Shown here: positions 7,136 through 15,535 of the stretch, piece by piece
How positions within the stretch are numbered: the stretch's first letter is position 1
Layout of the letters: each line of letters opens with the position of its first letter
DNA from: JACQFZ01 sp036381895
Lineage (GTDB): Bacteria > Pseudomonadota > Gammaproteobacteria > Acidiferrobacterales > Sulfurifustaceae
DNA length: 64,000 bases
NCBI GenBank assembly: GCA_036381895.1
Contig: DASVBY010000052.1
Location: forward strand, 13,076-77,075
Direction of reading: 5' to 3'
The notes under the pieces: generated by a model
Databases searched by the model: none
Told to the model about the DNA's origin: nothing
What the model saw: only the letters and a program-made list of their open reading frames with translations
Position numbers and translations under genes: made by a program

Positions 7136-8045
7136 GTCAAAGCGTCGCCGACTTCCGCCGCTGCACGCGCTGCGCGCCTTCGAGGCCGCCGCGCGCCACG
7201 CGAGCTTCAAAGAGGCGGCCGAGGAGCTGGCGGTGACGCCGACGGCGATCAGCCATCACGTGCGCCTGCTCGAGGAGACGCTCGGCGTCAAGCTCTTCGA
7301 GCGGCGCGTGCGCAACGTCGTGCTGACGCCCGCCGGCCAGACGCTTTATCCGGTTCTGCGCGAAGGATTCGACGCGTTCGAGGAGGCGATCGGCCGCCTG
7401 CACGCGCCGCGGCTGCGCACGGTGGTCACGCTGTCGGCGACGGTGGCGTTCACTGCCCGCTGGCTGGTGCCGCGCGTGCCCGCCTTCCATCGGGCGAATC
7501 CCGATGTCGACCTGCGGCTGCACGCGTCGGACGAGCCGGTCGATCTGCGCACCGGCGCGGCCGATGCCGCGATCCGGTACGGCGACGGGGACTACGCCCA
7601 CTCGTGCGCGGAGGAGCTGTTTCAGGACGCATTCGCACCGGTCTGCAGTCCGGTACTCGGTATCCGCGCGCCCGAAGAGCTTGCCCGGCACACGCTGATT
7701 CACTTCGAATGGCGCCGGCCGCGCCGTGACAACCCGGTGTGGCCGCGCTGGCTGGAATGCGCGGGGCTCGCCGACCTGCGGCCGAAGGCTCACCTCATCC
7801 TGACCGACGAGAGCCAGGCGATCCAGGCGGCGGTCGCGGGACAGGGCGTGGCCCTGGTGAGCCTCGCGCTCGTCGCGGCGGAGCTTGCGGGCGGCACGCT
7901 GGTGCAGCCGTTCCCGCTCACGCTCGAGGGCTACCGGTATCACTTCGTTTACCCGCGGGCCAGCGCGCAGTCGGCGCGTATCGCGCTATTGCGCAGCTGG
8001 ATCCGGGGCGCCCTCGGGGAGGGGATGCCGCGCGCCCGACGCTGA
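7125..8045 (+). CDS. LysR family regulator, GcvA-like
   Basis: The 306 residues open with RRLPPLHALRAFEAAARHASFKEAAEELAVTPTAISHHVRLLEE, the very typical helix-turn-helix of the GcvA branch of LysR regulators. A type 2 periplasmic-binding effector domain follows from about residue 95 (VVTLSATVAFTARWLVPRVPAFHRANPDVDLRLHAS). It is divergent from the Rid-deaminase-FrnE operon across a 99-base gap and is the likely regulator of that operon. GcvA branch members often respond to amino acids or small amines; the ligand here is unknown. Confidence 0.92.
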   Translation: MSFRSKRRRLPPLHALRAFEAAARHASFKEAAEELAVTPTAISHHVRLLEETLGVKLFERRVRNVVLTPAGQTLYPVLREGFDAFEEAIGRLHAPRLRTVVTLSATVAFTARWLVPRVPAFHRANPDVDLRLHASDEPVDLRTGAADAAIRYGDGDYAHSCAEELFQDAFAPVCSPVLGIRAPEELARHTLIHFEWRRPRRDNPVWPRWLECAGLADLRPKAHLILTDESQAIQAAVAGQGVALVSLALVAAELAGGTLVQPFPLTLEGYRYHFVYPRASAQSARIALLRSWIRGALGEGMPRARR

Positions 8046-8124
8046 TCACAGACGCAACGCCCCGATTCGCCCGTACGCCAACCCGCTCGTCCGGTGCGGG
8101 CTTCGCTCGGGCCGCGCGCTGGCC

Positions 8125-8155
8125 TATACTCTCCCAATCTCGCCCATTTTGGGAG
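8125..8155 (+). promoter_or_regulatory. promoter and inverted repeat of the toxin-antitoxin unit
   Basis: A -10-like TATACT (8125-8130) is followed directly by CTCCCAA (8131-8137). That pairs perfectly with TTGGGAG (8149-8155) across 11 bases, and the right arm doubles as the ribosome-binding region of the antitoxin gene at 8165. No good -35 is visible. Repeats in this position are the usual operators of autoregulated antitoxins, and this pair could also form an RNA hairpin hiding the ribosome site. Confidence 0.5.
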
Positions 8156-8164
8156 ATGTGACGA

Positions 8165-8503
8165 ATGGCGCGCCCGAAGCGAAAGACCCCGGCCGAGATC
8201 AAGTTTCGCGTGGACCCGGCCGAGAAGGCGCAGGCCGACCGCATCGCGGCGAGCGTCGGCATGGATACCAACACCGCCATGAAAGTGATGTTCCGGCGCT
8301 TCGTGGCGGAGCGCGGCTTCCCGTTCGAAATGAAAGCCCCTGCGATCGAGCCGGCGGAGGCCACGCCGTTCGGCGTCAGCGTCGCGACCCTCGCACGGGT
8401 TTCGGCGAACGGCTTCGCCGCGGCGGCGCGGGCGCACGAGCGGGCCGGGCGGCGGCCGCTGCGCGCGGCGTCGGCCGTGCGCCGCGCCGGCCGCCAGCGT
8501 TGA
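8165..8503 (+). CDS. RelB/DinJ-like ribbon-helix-helix antitoxin
   Basis: The first 60 residues follow the DinJ pattern: EIKFRVDPAEKAQADRIAASVGMDTNTAMKVMFRRFVAERGFPFEM, i.e. the RHH beta strand, two helices and the GFPFEM end typical of DinJ/RelB. Residues 60-112 form a longer than usual alanine/arginine-rich tail. Such proteins bind their own promoter as dimers and neutralise a toxin with the C-terminal part. The following gene encodes a zeta-like kinase rather than the usual YafQ/RelE nuclease. The inverted repeat over the promoter agrees with autoregulation. Confidence 0.8.
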   Translation: MARPKRKTPAEIKFRVDPAEKAQADRIAASVGMDTNTAMKVMFRRFVAERGFPFEMKAPAIEPAEATPFGVSVATLARVSANGFAAAARAHERAGRRPLRAASAVRRAGRQR

Positions 8504-8588
8504 CGCGCTCCCGTCCGGCGGCGTTCGCGCTCACGCGATCGGAGGAGTGCGGAACGACCGCCACGCACCATCGGGGACCCTGATCGCG

Positions 8589-9470
8589 GTGATCGAGCGA
8601 GCACCGCTACTCGTCATGGTCGCCGGGCCGAACGGTTCGGGAAAGACCACGCTCATCGAGGCGCTCCAGGGCGCCGGCGCGCTCGCGCTTCCCGACTGCT
8701 ACATCAATGCGGACGACCTGGCCCGGACGCGCGGACTCGATGCGCGCGCGGCGCAGCGGCTCGCGGCGCGGCAGCGTCTCGACGCGATCGCGGCGAAGCG
8801 CAGCTTCATCTACGAAACCGTGATGTCGCATCCGGGCAAGATCGCGGAGCTGCAGGCGGCGGCGCAGGCAGGCTTCGTGATCACGGTGCTCTACGTCGCG
8901 ACGGAGCACCCCGACATCAACATCGAGCGCGTGCGGCTGCGCGTGGCGGACGGCGGTCACGACGTGCCGCGCGACCGGATTCGCGCGCGGCACCGGCGCA
9001 GTCTCGCGCTCGCGCCGTCGGCGCTCGCGTTCGCCGCGCACGCCTATGTCTACGACAACACGCCCTGGGGCACCGAAGCCGGCCAGCCGCTGCAGGCGGC
9101 GCTCGCCGGGAACCGGCTGCGGGCGCTGGTCGCGCGTCCCGTGCCGTGGGTCGCGGCGCTCGTCGATACCGTGAACGCGCGTGCGGCCGAGCTTGAGCGG
9201 CTGTGCGCAGGCGCCGGCAATCGTGCGGCGCTCGCGGCGCCGAATCTGCTCGATGGCGCGAGCGAGGGCGCCTTCACGGCGGTGGGTGAGTATTACGCTT
9301 TCCAGATTGACGACGCGTCGGGGAGAGCGATCGTCCACGACCGGGCGCTGCTCGCGAAACCGGTCGCGGCGGGGGCGCGCTATCGCGTGGCGTACGCGGA
9401 GGGCGTGAGCAAGGTCACGCGGCTCGCGCGCGCCCGGCTCGTCGCCGTCGCGAAGGGCAGCGACCGGTGA
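8589..9470 (+). CDS. zeta-toxin-like P-loop kinase
   Basis: This P-loop protein has Walker A GPNGSGKTT at about residues 13-21, INADDLAR after the first helix (the zeta acidic substrate-side motif), FIYETVMSHPGK, and a lid-like RVADGGHDVPRDRIRARHRRS. Zeta toxins phosphorylate UDP-N-acetylglucosamine and block wall synthesis. The C-terminal 55 residues (GEYYAFQIDD..AIVHDRALL..RYRVAYAEG) look like a KfrB-type beta domain found on plasmid proteins. The GTG at 8589 puts Walker A at the usual distance; a GTG at 8547 would add 14 residues but has a GGAGGA directly abutting it. Its stop overlaps the gluQ start (GTGA). Confidence 0.8.
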   Translation: MIERAPLLVMVAGPNGSGKTTLIEALQGAGALALPDCYINADDLARTRGLDARAAQRLAARQRLDAIAAKRSFIYETVMSHPGKIAELQAAAQAGFVITVLYVATEHPDINIERVRLRVADGGHDVPRDRIRARHRRSLALAPSALAFAAHAYVYDNTPWGTEAGQPLQAALAGNRLRALVARPVPWVAALVDTVNARAAELERLCAGAGNRAALAAPNLLDGASEGAFTAVGEYYAFQIDDASGRAIVHDRALLAKPVAAGARYRVAYAEGVSKVTRLARARLVAVAKGSDR

Positions 9471-10387
9471 AGGCGCCGCGCGATGAGCATCGCAGCGGCT
9501 ACCGCGGGCGCTTCGCGCCCTCGCCGACCGGTCCGCTGCACTTCGGCTCCCTGGTCGCTGCGGTCGGAAGCTTTCTTCAGGCGCGGGCGAGCGGCGGCGA
9601 ATGGCTGGTGCGCATGGAAGACATCGATCCGCCGCGGGAGATGCCGGGCGCGGCGGAGGAGATCCTGCGCACGCTCGAGCGCTACGGGCTCGTCTGGGAC
9701 GGCGAGGTGATGTACCAGAGCCGCCGCGCGGGCGCGTACGCCGACGCGATCGAGCAGCTGCGCGCCGTCGGGGCCCTGTATGCCTGCGGGTGCAGCCGGC
9801 GCGAGATCGCGGATTCGAGCGTGCGCGGCATCGATGGGCTCATCTACCCGGGCACCTGCCGCGCGGGCCTGCCGCCCGGGCGCGATGCGCGCGCGCTGCG
9901 CGTGCGCACGGAAGGGCCGCGGGTCGCGTTCGACGACCGCTGGCAGGGGCGGATCGAATGCGATCTGGCGCGCGAGATCGGCGACTTCGTCGTGCGGCGC
10001 GCGGACGGACTGATCGCGTATCAGCTCGCGGTCGTGGTGGACGATGCGGCGCAGGGAATCACCGAAGTCGTGCGCGGCGCGGATCTCCTGTACTCGACCC
10101 CGCGGCAGCTCCACCTGCAGCGGCTGCTCGGACTCCCGCCGCCGCGCTATGCGCATCTGCCGGTGGTCGTGAACGCGCACGGCGAGAAGCTCTCCAAGCA
10201 GACGGGGGCGGAAGCGGTGTCGCACGCGCCGGTGGTGCCGCTGCTGCGGCGCGTGCTGCTCTTCCTCGGGCAGGATGCGCCCGAGGAGCTCGAGCTGGCG
10301 GACGTCGAGAGCTTCTGGCGCTACGCGATCGCGCACTGGCGTGCCGAGCGGGTGCCGGCGCGCCGGGCGGCGCCCGTGCCCGCCTGA
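9467..10387 (+). CDS. gluQ: glutamyl-Q tRNA(Asp) synthetase
   Basis: This truncated glutamyl-tRNA synthetase paralogue charges glutamate onto queuosine of tRNA(Asp). It is 306 residues, as expected for a protein with no anticodon-binding domain. GRFAPSPTGPLHFGSLVAA is the HIGH-type signature, GEKLSKQTGA the KMSKS-type loop, and CGCSRREI..YPGTCR carries the zinc ligands. The GTG start overlaps the zeta-like gene stop by 4 bases, so its translation may depend on that gene, an odd partner for a tRNA modification enzyme. Confidence 0.94.
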   Translation: MKAPRDEHRSGYRGRFAPSPTGPLHFGSLVAAVGSFLQARASGGEWLVRMEDIDPPREMPGAAEEILRTLERYGLVWDGEVMYQSRRAGAYADAIEQLRAVGALYACGCSRREIADSSVRGIDGLIYPGTCRAGLPPGRDARALRVRTEGPRVAFDDRWQGRIECDLAREIGDFVVRRADGLIAYQLAVVVDDAAQGITEVVRGADLLYSTPRQLHLQRLLGLPPPRYAHLPVVVNAHGEKLSKQTGAEAVSHAPVVPLLRRVLLFLGQDAPEELELADVESFWRYAIAHWRAERVPARRAAPVPA

Positions 10388-10400
10388 ACGGCGGGCGCGA

Positions 10401-11462
10401 TCATTCGAGCACGGCGGGCACTGCCGTTATCTGCCACGTGACCGTGTAGTGCCCTGCCGGGCAGTGGGGACCCTGTTTCGCGCGCATCGTGAACGTGCCC
10501 CCGCGGTGCCATTGGGCGGGTGCCAGCACCAGCTCGGCGCCGTTGATGAGGCGCCGCTCCCACTCGAAGCGCATGTCGCTCGACTGTGTGACCGAGACAT
10601 ACAGAAAGAGGTACTCGCCGCGCGCGACGCTCGGACGGCTGATACTGATGTCCGGCCGCCACACGCTTCCGTCGGCGGCTTCGGCGCGGCCGTTCGCCGG
10701 CCAGCGCACGCCTTCCGGCAGCGGCAGCGGCCCGGTTGGCCGCGCCGGCCAGCGCGCCGCTCCGGCCCAGTCGCCGGTAGCGCCGCGAAACACGTGCGCG
10801 ATCATCTGCCAGCGGTCGACCGCCCGCGGATCCGTCCAGCAATTGTCGTGGATTTGGACGCGCGCCACGCGGGCGCGCACGTTGTAGACGGGCACGGGTA
10901 CCACGAGCGTTATCTCCCGCGAGTTGTCGGCGGCGTTGTCATCGCGCCACGCGCGCCCGAGCGCCCCCCGTGCGCGCTCGGCGTTTGCATCGAGGAGGAG
11001 CAGGCGCGCCTTGAATCGCTCCTCCCGTACGCGGCGCGGTTCGATCCGCACGGGCAGCACGAGGCTCGCGCTCGCGTTCGGCGCCACGCGGACGCTCTCG
11101 CTCTCCGAACCGACGCCGCCCGGTGCACGGCCATCGAGCAGCGCCACGATCACCTGCGCAGCCGCGTTGCCGCTGTTCCTGACCGTGGCGCGCACGCTGA
11201 CTGTCTCGCCCGGATCGTGGGGACCGGGCTGCACCGGCCGCGCATCGATCAGCGCCAGCTGCGCTTTTCCTGCCGGCGCGACGAGCGTCGCCGGCAGCTT
11301 GGGCGCGGCCGGCGCCGCCTGCGGGAGTTGACTCTTCGGGATACCCTTCTCCAACGTCGCGACGGGCACGGTAGTGCCGGCCGCGCTCCCGGCGCCGGGG
11401 GCCGCGTGCGCGGCCGTCGTCGCGAGCAGCAGGATGAGCACGTGCAGTGAGCGCAGCGCCAT
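10401..11462 (-). CDS. secreted protein with CARDB-like domain
   Basis: The 353-residue product starts at MALRSLHVLILLLATTAAHA, a classic Sec signal peptide likely cleaved after AHA. A GAGGAGG ribosome site lies 9 bases upstream, which rules out the longer frame. After a proline/alanine-rich linker, residues about 68-180 (PGETVSVRATVRNSGNAAAQVIVALLDG) resemble a CARDB immunoglobulin-like adhesion domain. The C-terminal half contains QIHDNCWTDPRAVDRWQ and a beta-rich region ending HCPAGHYTVTWQITAV, which I do not recognise. It is probably a periplasmic or surface protein. It is 124 bases downstream of the P450 gene on the same strand, so cotranscription is possible. Confidence 0.7.
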   Translation of the reverse strand: MALRSLHVLILLLATTAAHAAPGAGSAAGTTVPVATLEKGIPKSQLPQAAPAAPKLPATLVAPAGKAQLALIDARPVQPGPHDPGETVSVRATVRNSGNAAAQVIVALLDGRAPGGVGSESESVRVAPNASASLVLPVRIEPRRVREERFKARLLLLDANAERARGALGRAWRDDNAADNSREITLVVPVPVYNVRARVARVQIHDNCWTDPRAVDRWQMIAHVFRGATGDWAGAARWPARPTGPLPLPEGVRWPANGRAEAADGSVWRPDISISRPSVARGEYLFLYVSVTQSSDMRFEWERRLINGAELVLAPAQWHRGGTFTMRAKQGPHCPAGHYTVTWQITAVPAVLE

Positions 11463-11586
11463 GGCCGAAGCCTCCTCGCTATTCTTGCAGAGCTGCTCTG
11501 AGTCGCGCCGGCTTTGCGCGCGGTTCATGCGGACGAGACGCTGGCGCGCTCGCGGAAGGCGCCCCGGCGGCCGAGCCGAACGTTCC

Positions 11587-14500
11587 TCAGGGATCCCCGA
11601 ACACGTCCTGCCGGTACCGCCCTTCCTTGATCAGTGTCTGGAGCCACCTCGAGCTCTGTTCGTGCGTGCTTGCGGTACGCTCGGCGTGGATGCGAATGAG
11701 CGTGTCGCGTACCGCCGGCGCCATGAAGCGGCCGTCGCCGCAGACGTAGACGATTGCGCCCTTTTCGAGCGCGTCCCAGACCTTCGCGCGCTCCGCCCAG
11801 AGCGCATCCTGCACGAAACGGTAGGGGTGCGAAGGTACGGCGGAGAAGGCGAGGTGCAGCTGCGCCACGCCCTGCGCCTCCCATTGGCGCATCTCGCTCT
11901 CGTAGAACCAGTCGTGCCCGGGATGGCGGCAGCCGTAGAAGACGAGCGCCGGCGCGACCGCCGCGCCGGCGGCCCGCTGCGCCGCGCGTTCCTGCAGGAA
12001 GCCGCGAAACGGCGCGAACCCGGTGCCGGGGCCGATCAGCACCATCGGCGTCGCCGGATCGTCGGGCGGGGCGAACGGCGGATCGGGCCGCCGCAGGAAG
12101 CCGACAACTTCGTCGCCGGGCTTGAGGCGAGCGAGATAGACGGACGAGACGCCCTTGTATTCGCCGACGCCGCTCATGGCGGGGCCGACCACGAGGCCGA
12201 CGGTGAGCGTGAGCTCGTGCGGCGCGGCGCGCGGCGAGGACGAGATCGAGTAGAAGCGCGGGCGCATCGGCGGGCAGAGATCGAGGAACGCCTCGAGCGG
12301 CGGCTCGATCGCCGGGAAGCGCAGCAGCAGCTCGTACGCGCTCACGTGCCGCGCGGTGATCTCTCTCTGGAAGCGCTCGAGCGCGGCGTCGTCCGCGGCG
12401 ACCAGGCGCTCGAGCTCGGCGCGCGTGTGCGGGCAGCGGGTGCAGGGGATGAGCCGGCGCACGTCGGCGCGCGTGAGCGGATCCTGCAACTCGACGAAGT
12501 CGGTGAGGAGCTGCGCGACCGTCACGGGCCTGCCGAGCGGCAGGTGCCTGGCGAGCGCCGCGTCGCTCTCGAGCACGACGACCGACTCGCCGGGCACGTG
12601 CAGGCGTTCGAGCACGGCCTGCACGCGCTCCGGCCGGTTGCGCGGGTAGATGCCGAGATGATCGCCGGTGCGGTACTCGACGCCCGCGGGCAGCGCGAGC
12701 ACGATGTGGCGGGTCGAGGCGCGCGGCGGCTCGATGTCGAAATCCCAGAGCCCGGCCGGATCGCGCACCAGCTCCTCGTTGGCGACGACCTTGAGCGGCT
12801 GTACCGACCCCGGCAGCACCGCGGCGCGGATCTCGGTCTGACTCACGCGGGTGATGCGTACGCGCGGTGCGCTCGGCGCTTCGACTTCTGCGCTCCCGAG
12901 CGCTTTCCAGAGCCGGTCGAGCCAGCGCTCGATGGCGGCTTCGAAATCCCGGTTGCCGTCGGCCTCGCCGCGCGCGATGAGCCGCGTGGCGCCGGTTTCG
13001 GCGAGCGCGGCATCGACGAGCTGCGGGAACGCCTGGAAGTTCGGCCACTGCGAATTGCCGCAGCCGAGGACGGCGTACTGCAAATTCGGCCGGCGCATGC
13101 GCGCGTAGCCGCCCTGCGCGATCATCTGCGCGGTCAGACGCGCGCTGTCCGGCGCCTGCCCGTTGTATGTTGCGGTGACGACGACGAGGATTCCGGCCTC
13201 CGGAAGCTTCGCGGCGTAGTCGTCGAGCGGCGCTTCGACGGCGGCGAACCCCATGTGCCGCGCCTGCTCGGCGATGCGCTCGGCCACCTCGCGCGAGGTC
13301 CCGAGGTTCGTGCCGTAGAGCACGGTGAACGGCCGGCCCTGCCCCTGTACGCGCGGGGCGGGCTTCGCGCCGGCAGCCTCGGCCCGCGGCGCCGAAGCGG
13401 CGGCGCCGACGAGGCGCTCGTGCGCCCGGCGCCGGCGCACGCGGATGTAGAACTCGTCGGGCTTGAGCGTGAGCGTCTCTTTGATGCGCAGGCGGTAGTC
13501 GTGCGGATCGCTCAGCGCGAAGCGCTGCAGGATCACGGCGAGCGCGAGCTTCGCCTCGGTCAGGGCGAACTGGCGGCCGATGCAGGCGCGCTGGCCGTTG
13601 CCGAAGGGTTTGTACGCGTGCGGCGGAAGCCTGGCTTCCGCTTCCGGGAGGAAGCGATCGATGTCGAACGTCTCCGGATCGCGCCAGACCGTGGGGTCGC
13701 GGTGCAGCGCGAGCAGCGGCACGGTCACGGTCTGATCCTTGCGTATCAGGTAACGCCCGCCGATGACCGTATCCTCGTAGGGCGCCACGTTGAAGGCCGG
13801 CGCGGTCGGCCAGAGCCGCAGCGACTCCTTGAGCACCCGTTCGATGACGTCGAGGTGCCTGAGGTGCGCATGCTCCGGCACGGTGTCGCCCGGCAGCACG
13901 CGGTCGACTTCGGCGTACGCCTGCGCGAGTACCTGCGGATGGCGCAGCAGCAGGTACAGCGCGAACGTGAGCAGCCCGCTCGTGGTCTCGTGGCCCGCAA
14001 TCAGGAAGGTGATCACCTGGTAGCGGATGTTGATGTCGTCGAGCTTCTCCCCCGTCTCGGGATCGGTCGCCTCGAGCATCAGGTTGAGGAGATCTTTCGC
14101 ATCGTTCGGCTGCTCGCGCCGGCGGCGAATGACCTCGTCGACGAGGGCGTTCATGAGCGCGATGTCGTCGAGGTAGCGGCGCGGGCGCGCGAAGCGATTC
14201 TGGATCGGGAGCTTCGTCAGCCGCCCGAGCGCATCCGTGAGGACGCGCACCATCGCCTGGATGAAGGGATGCATCTCCTCGCGCTCGAAGGAGTCGAAGC
14301 GATAGTCGAAGCCGGTGAGCGCGATGGTGTCGAGCGTGAGGCGCGTCATATCGTCCGCGACCAGCAGATCCTGGCCGGCGCGCGCCTCCCACTTGGCGAC
14401 GAGCTGCTGCGCGACCTGCAGCATCCGGTCGAAGTAGCCCTGCATCGCCCGGCGGCTGAAAGCCGGCATCAGGATGCGGTGGGCCTTGCCCCAGTTCGGT

Positions 14501-14790
14501 TCGTGGTTATGGGCCGTGAAGAGGCCGTCGCCGGCGAGGTCGCGCAGGAACGAGAGCGGCGGCCGCACGACCTTGCGGAAGCGCGACTGATCGCAGACCT
14601 CGGCGACGAGCTCCGCCGAGTACACGAACGGCACCCGGATCCCGGCGAAGTTGAGCTCGAAGATGCCCTCCTCGAACTCGCGGCTCAGGGCGAGCAGATG
14701 CTGCGCGAGCCGGGTGCGCGGCAGGTGCGGCAGGTGGCCGACAACGGGCCACTGGCGCGGCGTCGGGATCTCGGCGAACTGGGCGACCAT
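11587..14790 (-). CDS. self-sufficient cytochrome P450 / NADPH-P450 reductase (CYP102 type)
   Basis: This 1067-residue fusion matches P450 BM3 in order and length. The heme domain has GDGLFT at 87-92, the oxygen-binding helix AGHETTS at 265-271, ExxR at 322-325, and FGNGQRACIG at 396-405 with Cys403 as heme ligand. A flavodoxin domain starts near 495 (TVLYGTNLGTSREVAERIAEQ). The FAD/NADPH domain has RFYSISSSP and GPGTGFAPFRGFLQER and ends DVFGDP. It hydroxylates a hydrophobic substrate with NADPH and O2 in the cytosol. In ungapped comparison with BM3, the fatty-acid carboxylate anchors Arg47 and Tyr51 are Ile51 and Phe55 here. GGAG precedes the ATG at 14790; a TetR gene and a palindrome lie upstream. 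Confidence 0.95.
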   Translation of the reverse strand: MVAQFAEIPTPRQWPVVGHLPHLPRTRLAQHLLALSREFEEGIFELNFAGIRVPFVYSAELVAEVCDQSRFRKVVRPPLSFLRDLAGDGLFTAHNHEPNWGKAHRILMPAFSRRAMQGYFDRMLQVAQQLVAKWEARAGQDLLVADDMTRLTLDTIALTGFDYRFDSFEREEMHPFIQAMVRVLTDALGRLTKLPIQNRFARPRRYLDDIALMNALVDEVIRRRREQPNDAKDLLNLMLEATDPETGEKLDDINIRYQVITFLIAGHETTSGLLTFALYLLLRHPQVLAQAYAEVDRVLPGDTVPEHAHLRHLDVIERVLKESLRLWPTAPAFNVAPYEDTVIGGRYLIRKDQTVTVPLLALHRDPTVWRDPETFDIDRFLPEAEARLPPHAYKPFGNGQRACIGRQFALTEAKLALAVILQRFALSDPHDYRLRIKETLTLKPDEFYIRVRRRRAHERLVGAAASAPRAEAAGAKPAPRVQGQGRPFTVLYGTNLGTSREVAERIAEQARHMGFAAVEAPLDDYAAKLPEAGILVVVTATYNGQAPDSARLTAQMIAQGGYARMRRPNLQYAVLGCGNSQWPNFQAFPQLVDAALAETGATRLIARGEADGNRDFEAAIERWLDRLWKALGSAEVEAPSAPRVRITRVSQTEIRAAVLPGSVQPLKVVANEELVRDPAGLWDFDIEPPRASTRHIVLALPAGVEYRTGDHLGIYPRNRPERVQAVLERLHVPGESVVVLESDAALARHLPLGRPVTVAQLLTDFVELQDPLTRADVRRLIPCTRCPHTRAELERLVAADDAALERFQREITARHVSAYELLLRFPAIEPPLEAFLDLCPPMRPRFYSISSSPRAAPHELTLTVGLVVGPAMSGVGEYKGVSSVYLARLKPGDEVVGFLRRPDPPFAPPDDPATPMVLIGPGTGFAPFRGFLQERAAQRAAGAAVAPALVFYGCRHPGHDWFYESEMRQWEAQGVAQLHLAFSAVPSHPYRFVQDALWAERAKVWDALEKGAIVYVCGDGRFMAPAVRDTLIRIHAERTASTHEQSSRWLQTLIKEGRYRQDVFGDP

Positions 14791-14813
14791 AACTGCTCCG
14801 TCACGGTTCACGT

Positions 14814-14834
14814 CGACCCTACAGTGTAGGGTCG
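14814..14834. promoter_or_regulatory. perfect 9-3-9 palindrome, probable TetR operator
   Basis: CGACCCTAC and GTAGGGTCG are perfect inverted repeats separated by AGT. The site begins 24 bases upstream of the P450 start and ends 48 bases before the tetR start. This is the expected place for a repressor that controls both genes, as in the CYP102-regulator pairs of Bacillus. Confidence 0.75.
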
Positions 14835-14881
14835 GGGCATGGTACGTTGGGACACCGCGCGCTACAACGCAGGGGACCCGC

Positions 14882-15535
14882 ATGAAAGCGCAGGCGCCGC
14901 CACGCCGCCAGCCGTTGAGCCCCGATCGCATCTACCGCGCTGCGCTCGCAATCATAGACCGCGAGGGCGTCGAGTCGCTCAGCATGCGCCGGCTCGCCGC
15001 CGCACTCGGGGTCGATGCGATGTCGATCTACCATCACGTGCCGAGCAAGCGGGCGCTGATGCAGGGAATCTACGAGACGGTGCTCGGCGAGCTTCCGCTG
15101 CCCGCGCCCGACGACGGCGCGTGGCAGGAGGCGCTGCGCGCGCTCGGGCGGCGTTTCCGCGCGCTCGCGCGCCGCTACCCGAAGGTGTTTCCGCATCTGA
15201 TCGCGAGCGCCGAGGCGACCGCGCGCGAGATCGAGATCTACCAGCGGCTGTGCGCGATCCTGACGCGCGCCGGTTTGAGCGCCGTCGATGCGAGCCGCGC
15301 GACGCGCGCCATCTACACCTATGCGACCGGCCTCGCGCTCGTCGCGGCGACCGCGCTCTGCCGCCGGCGCCGGCACCAGGGCGCCAGCGCGCCGCCGGAC
15401 GATGCGCGCAGCCGCGGCGAAGGCGAGCAGGACTTCGCCTTCAGCATCGAACTCCTGATCGCGGGGATCGAGCGGTGCCTGCGGGCCCCGCGCAAGGCGG
15501 CGGCGCGTACCCGTGCGAGCGGCGTCAGTTCGTAG
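14882..15535 (+). CDS. TetR family repressor of the P450 gene
   Basis: The 217 residues contain a TetR helix-turn-helix at about 13-60 (LSPDRIYRAALAIIDREGVESLSMRRLAAALGVDAMSIYHHVPSKRALMQGIYE). The YHHVPSKRAL ending is characteristic of the TetR_C group that includes the tetracycline repressor. The C-terminal ligand domain carries a basic arginine-rich segment near 160. The ATG at 14882 follows an AGGGGAC ribosome site; longer frames run into the P450 gene. It is divergent from the P450, and the perfect palindrome between them suggests derepression by the P450 substrate. Its last 11 bases overlap the convergent GST gene. Confidence 0.93.
   Translation: MKAQAPPRRQPLSPDRIYRAALAIIDREGVESLSMRRLAAALGVDAMSIYHHVPSKRALMQGIYETVLGELPLPAPDDGAWQEALRALGRRFRALARRYPKVFPHLIASAEATAREIEIYQRLCAILTRAGLSAVDASRATRAIYTYATGLALVAATALCRRRRHQGASAPPDDARSRGEGEQDFAFSIELLIAGIERCLRAPRKAAARTRASGVSS

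Noticed and set aside
11374..14829. 1151-codon open frame on the plus strand
   Set aside because: It is exactly antisense to the CYP102-type P450, is arginine/glutamate-rich with no family motif, and results from strong third-position GC bias.
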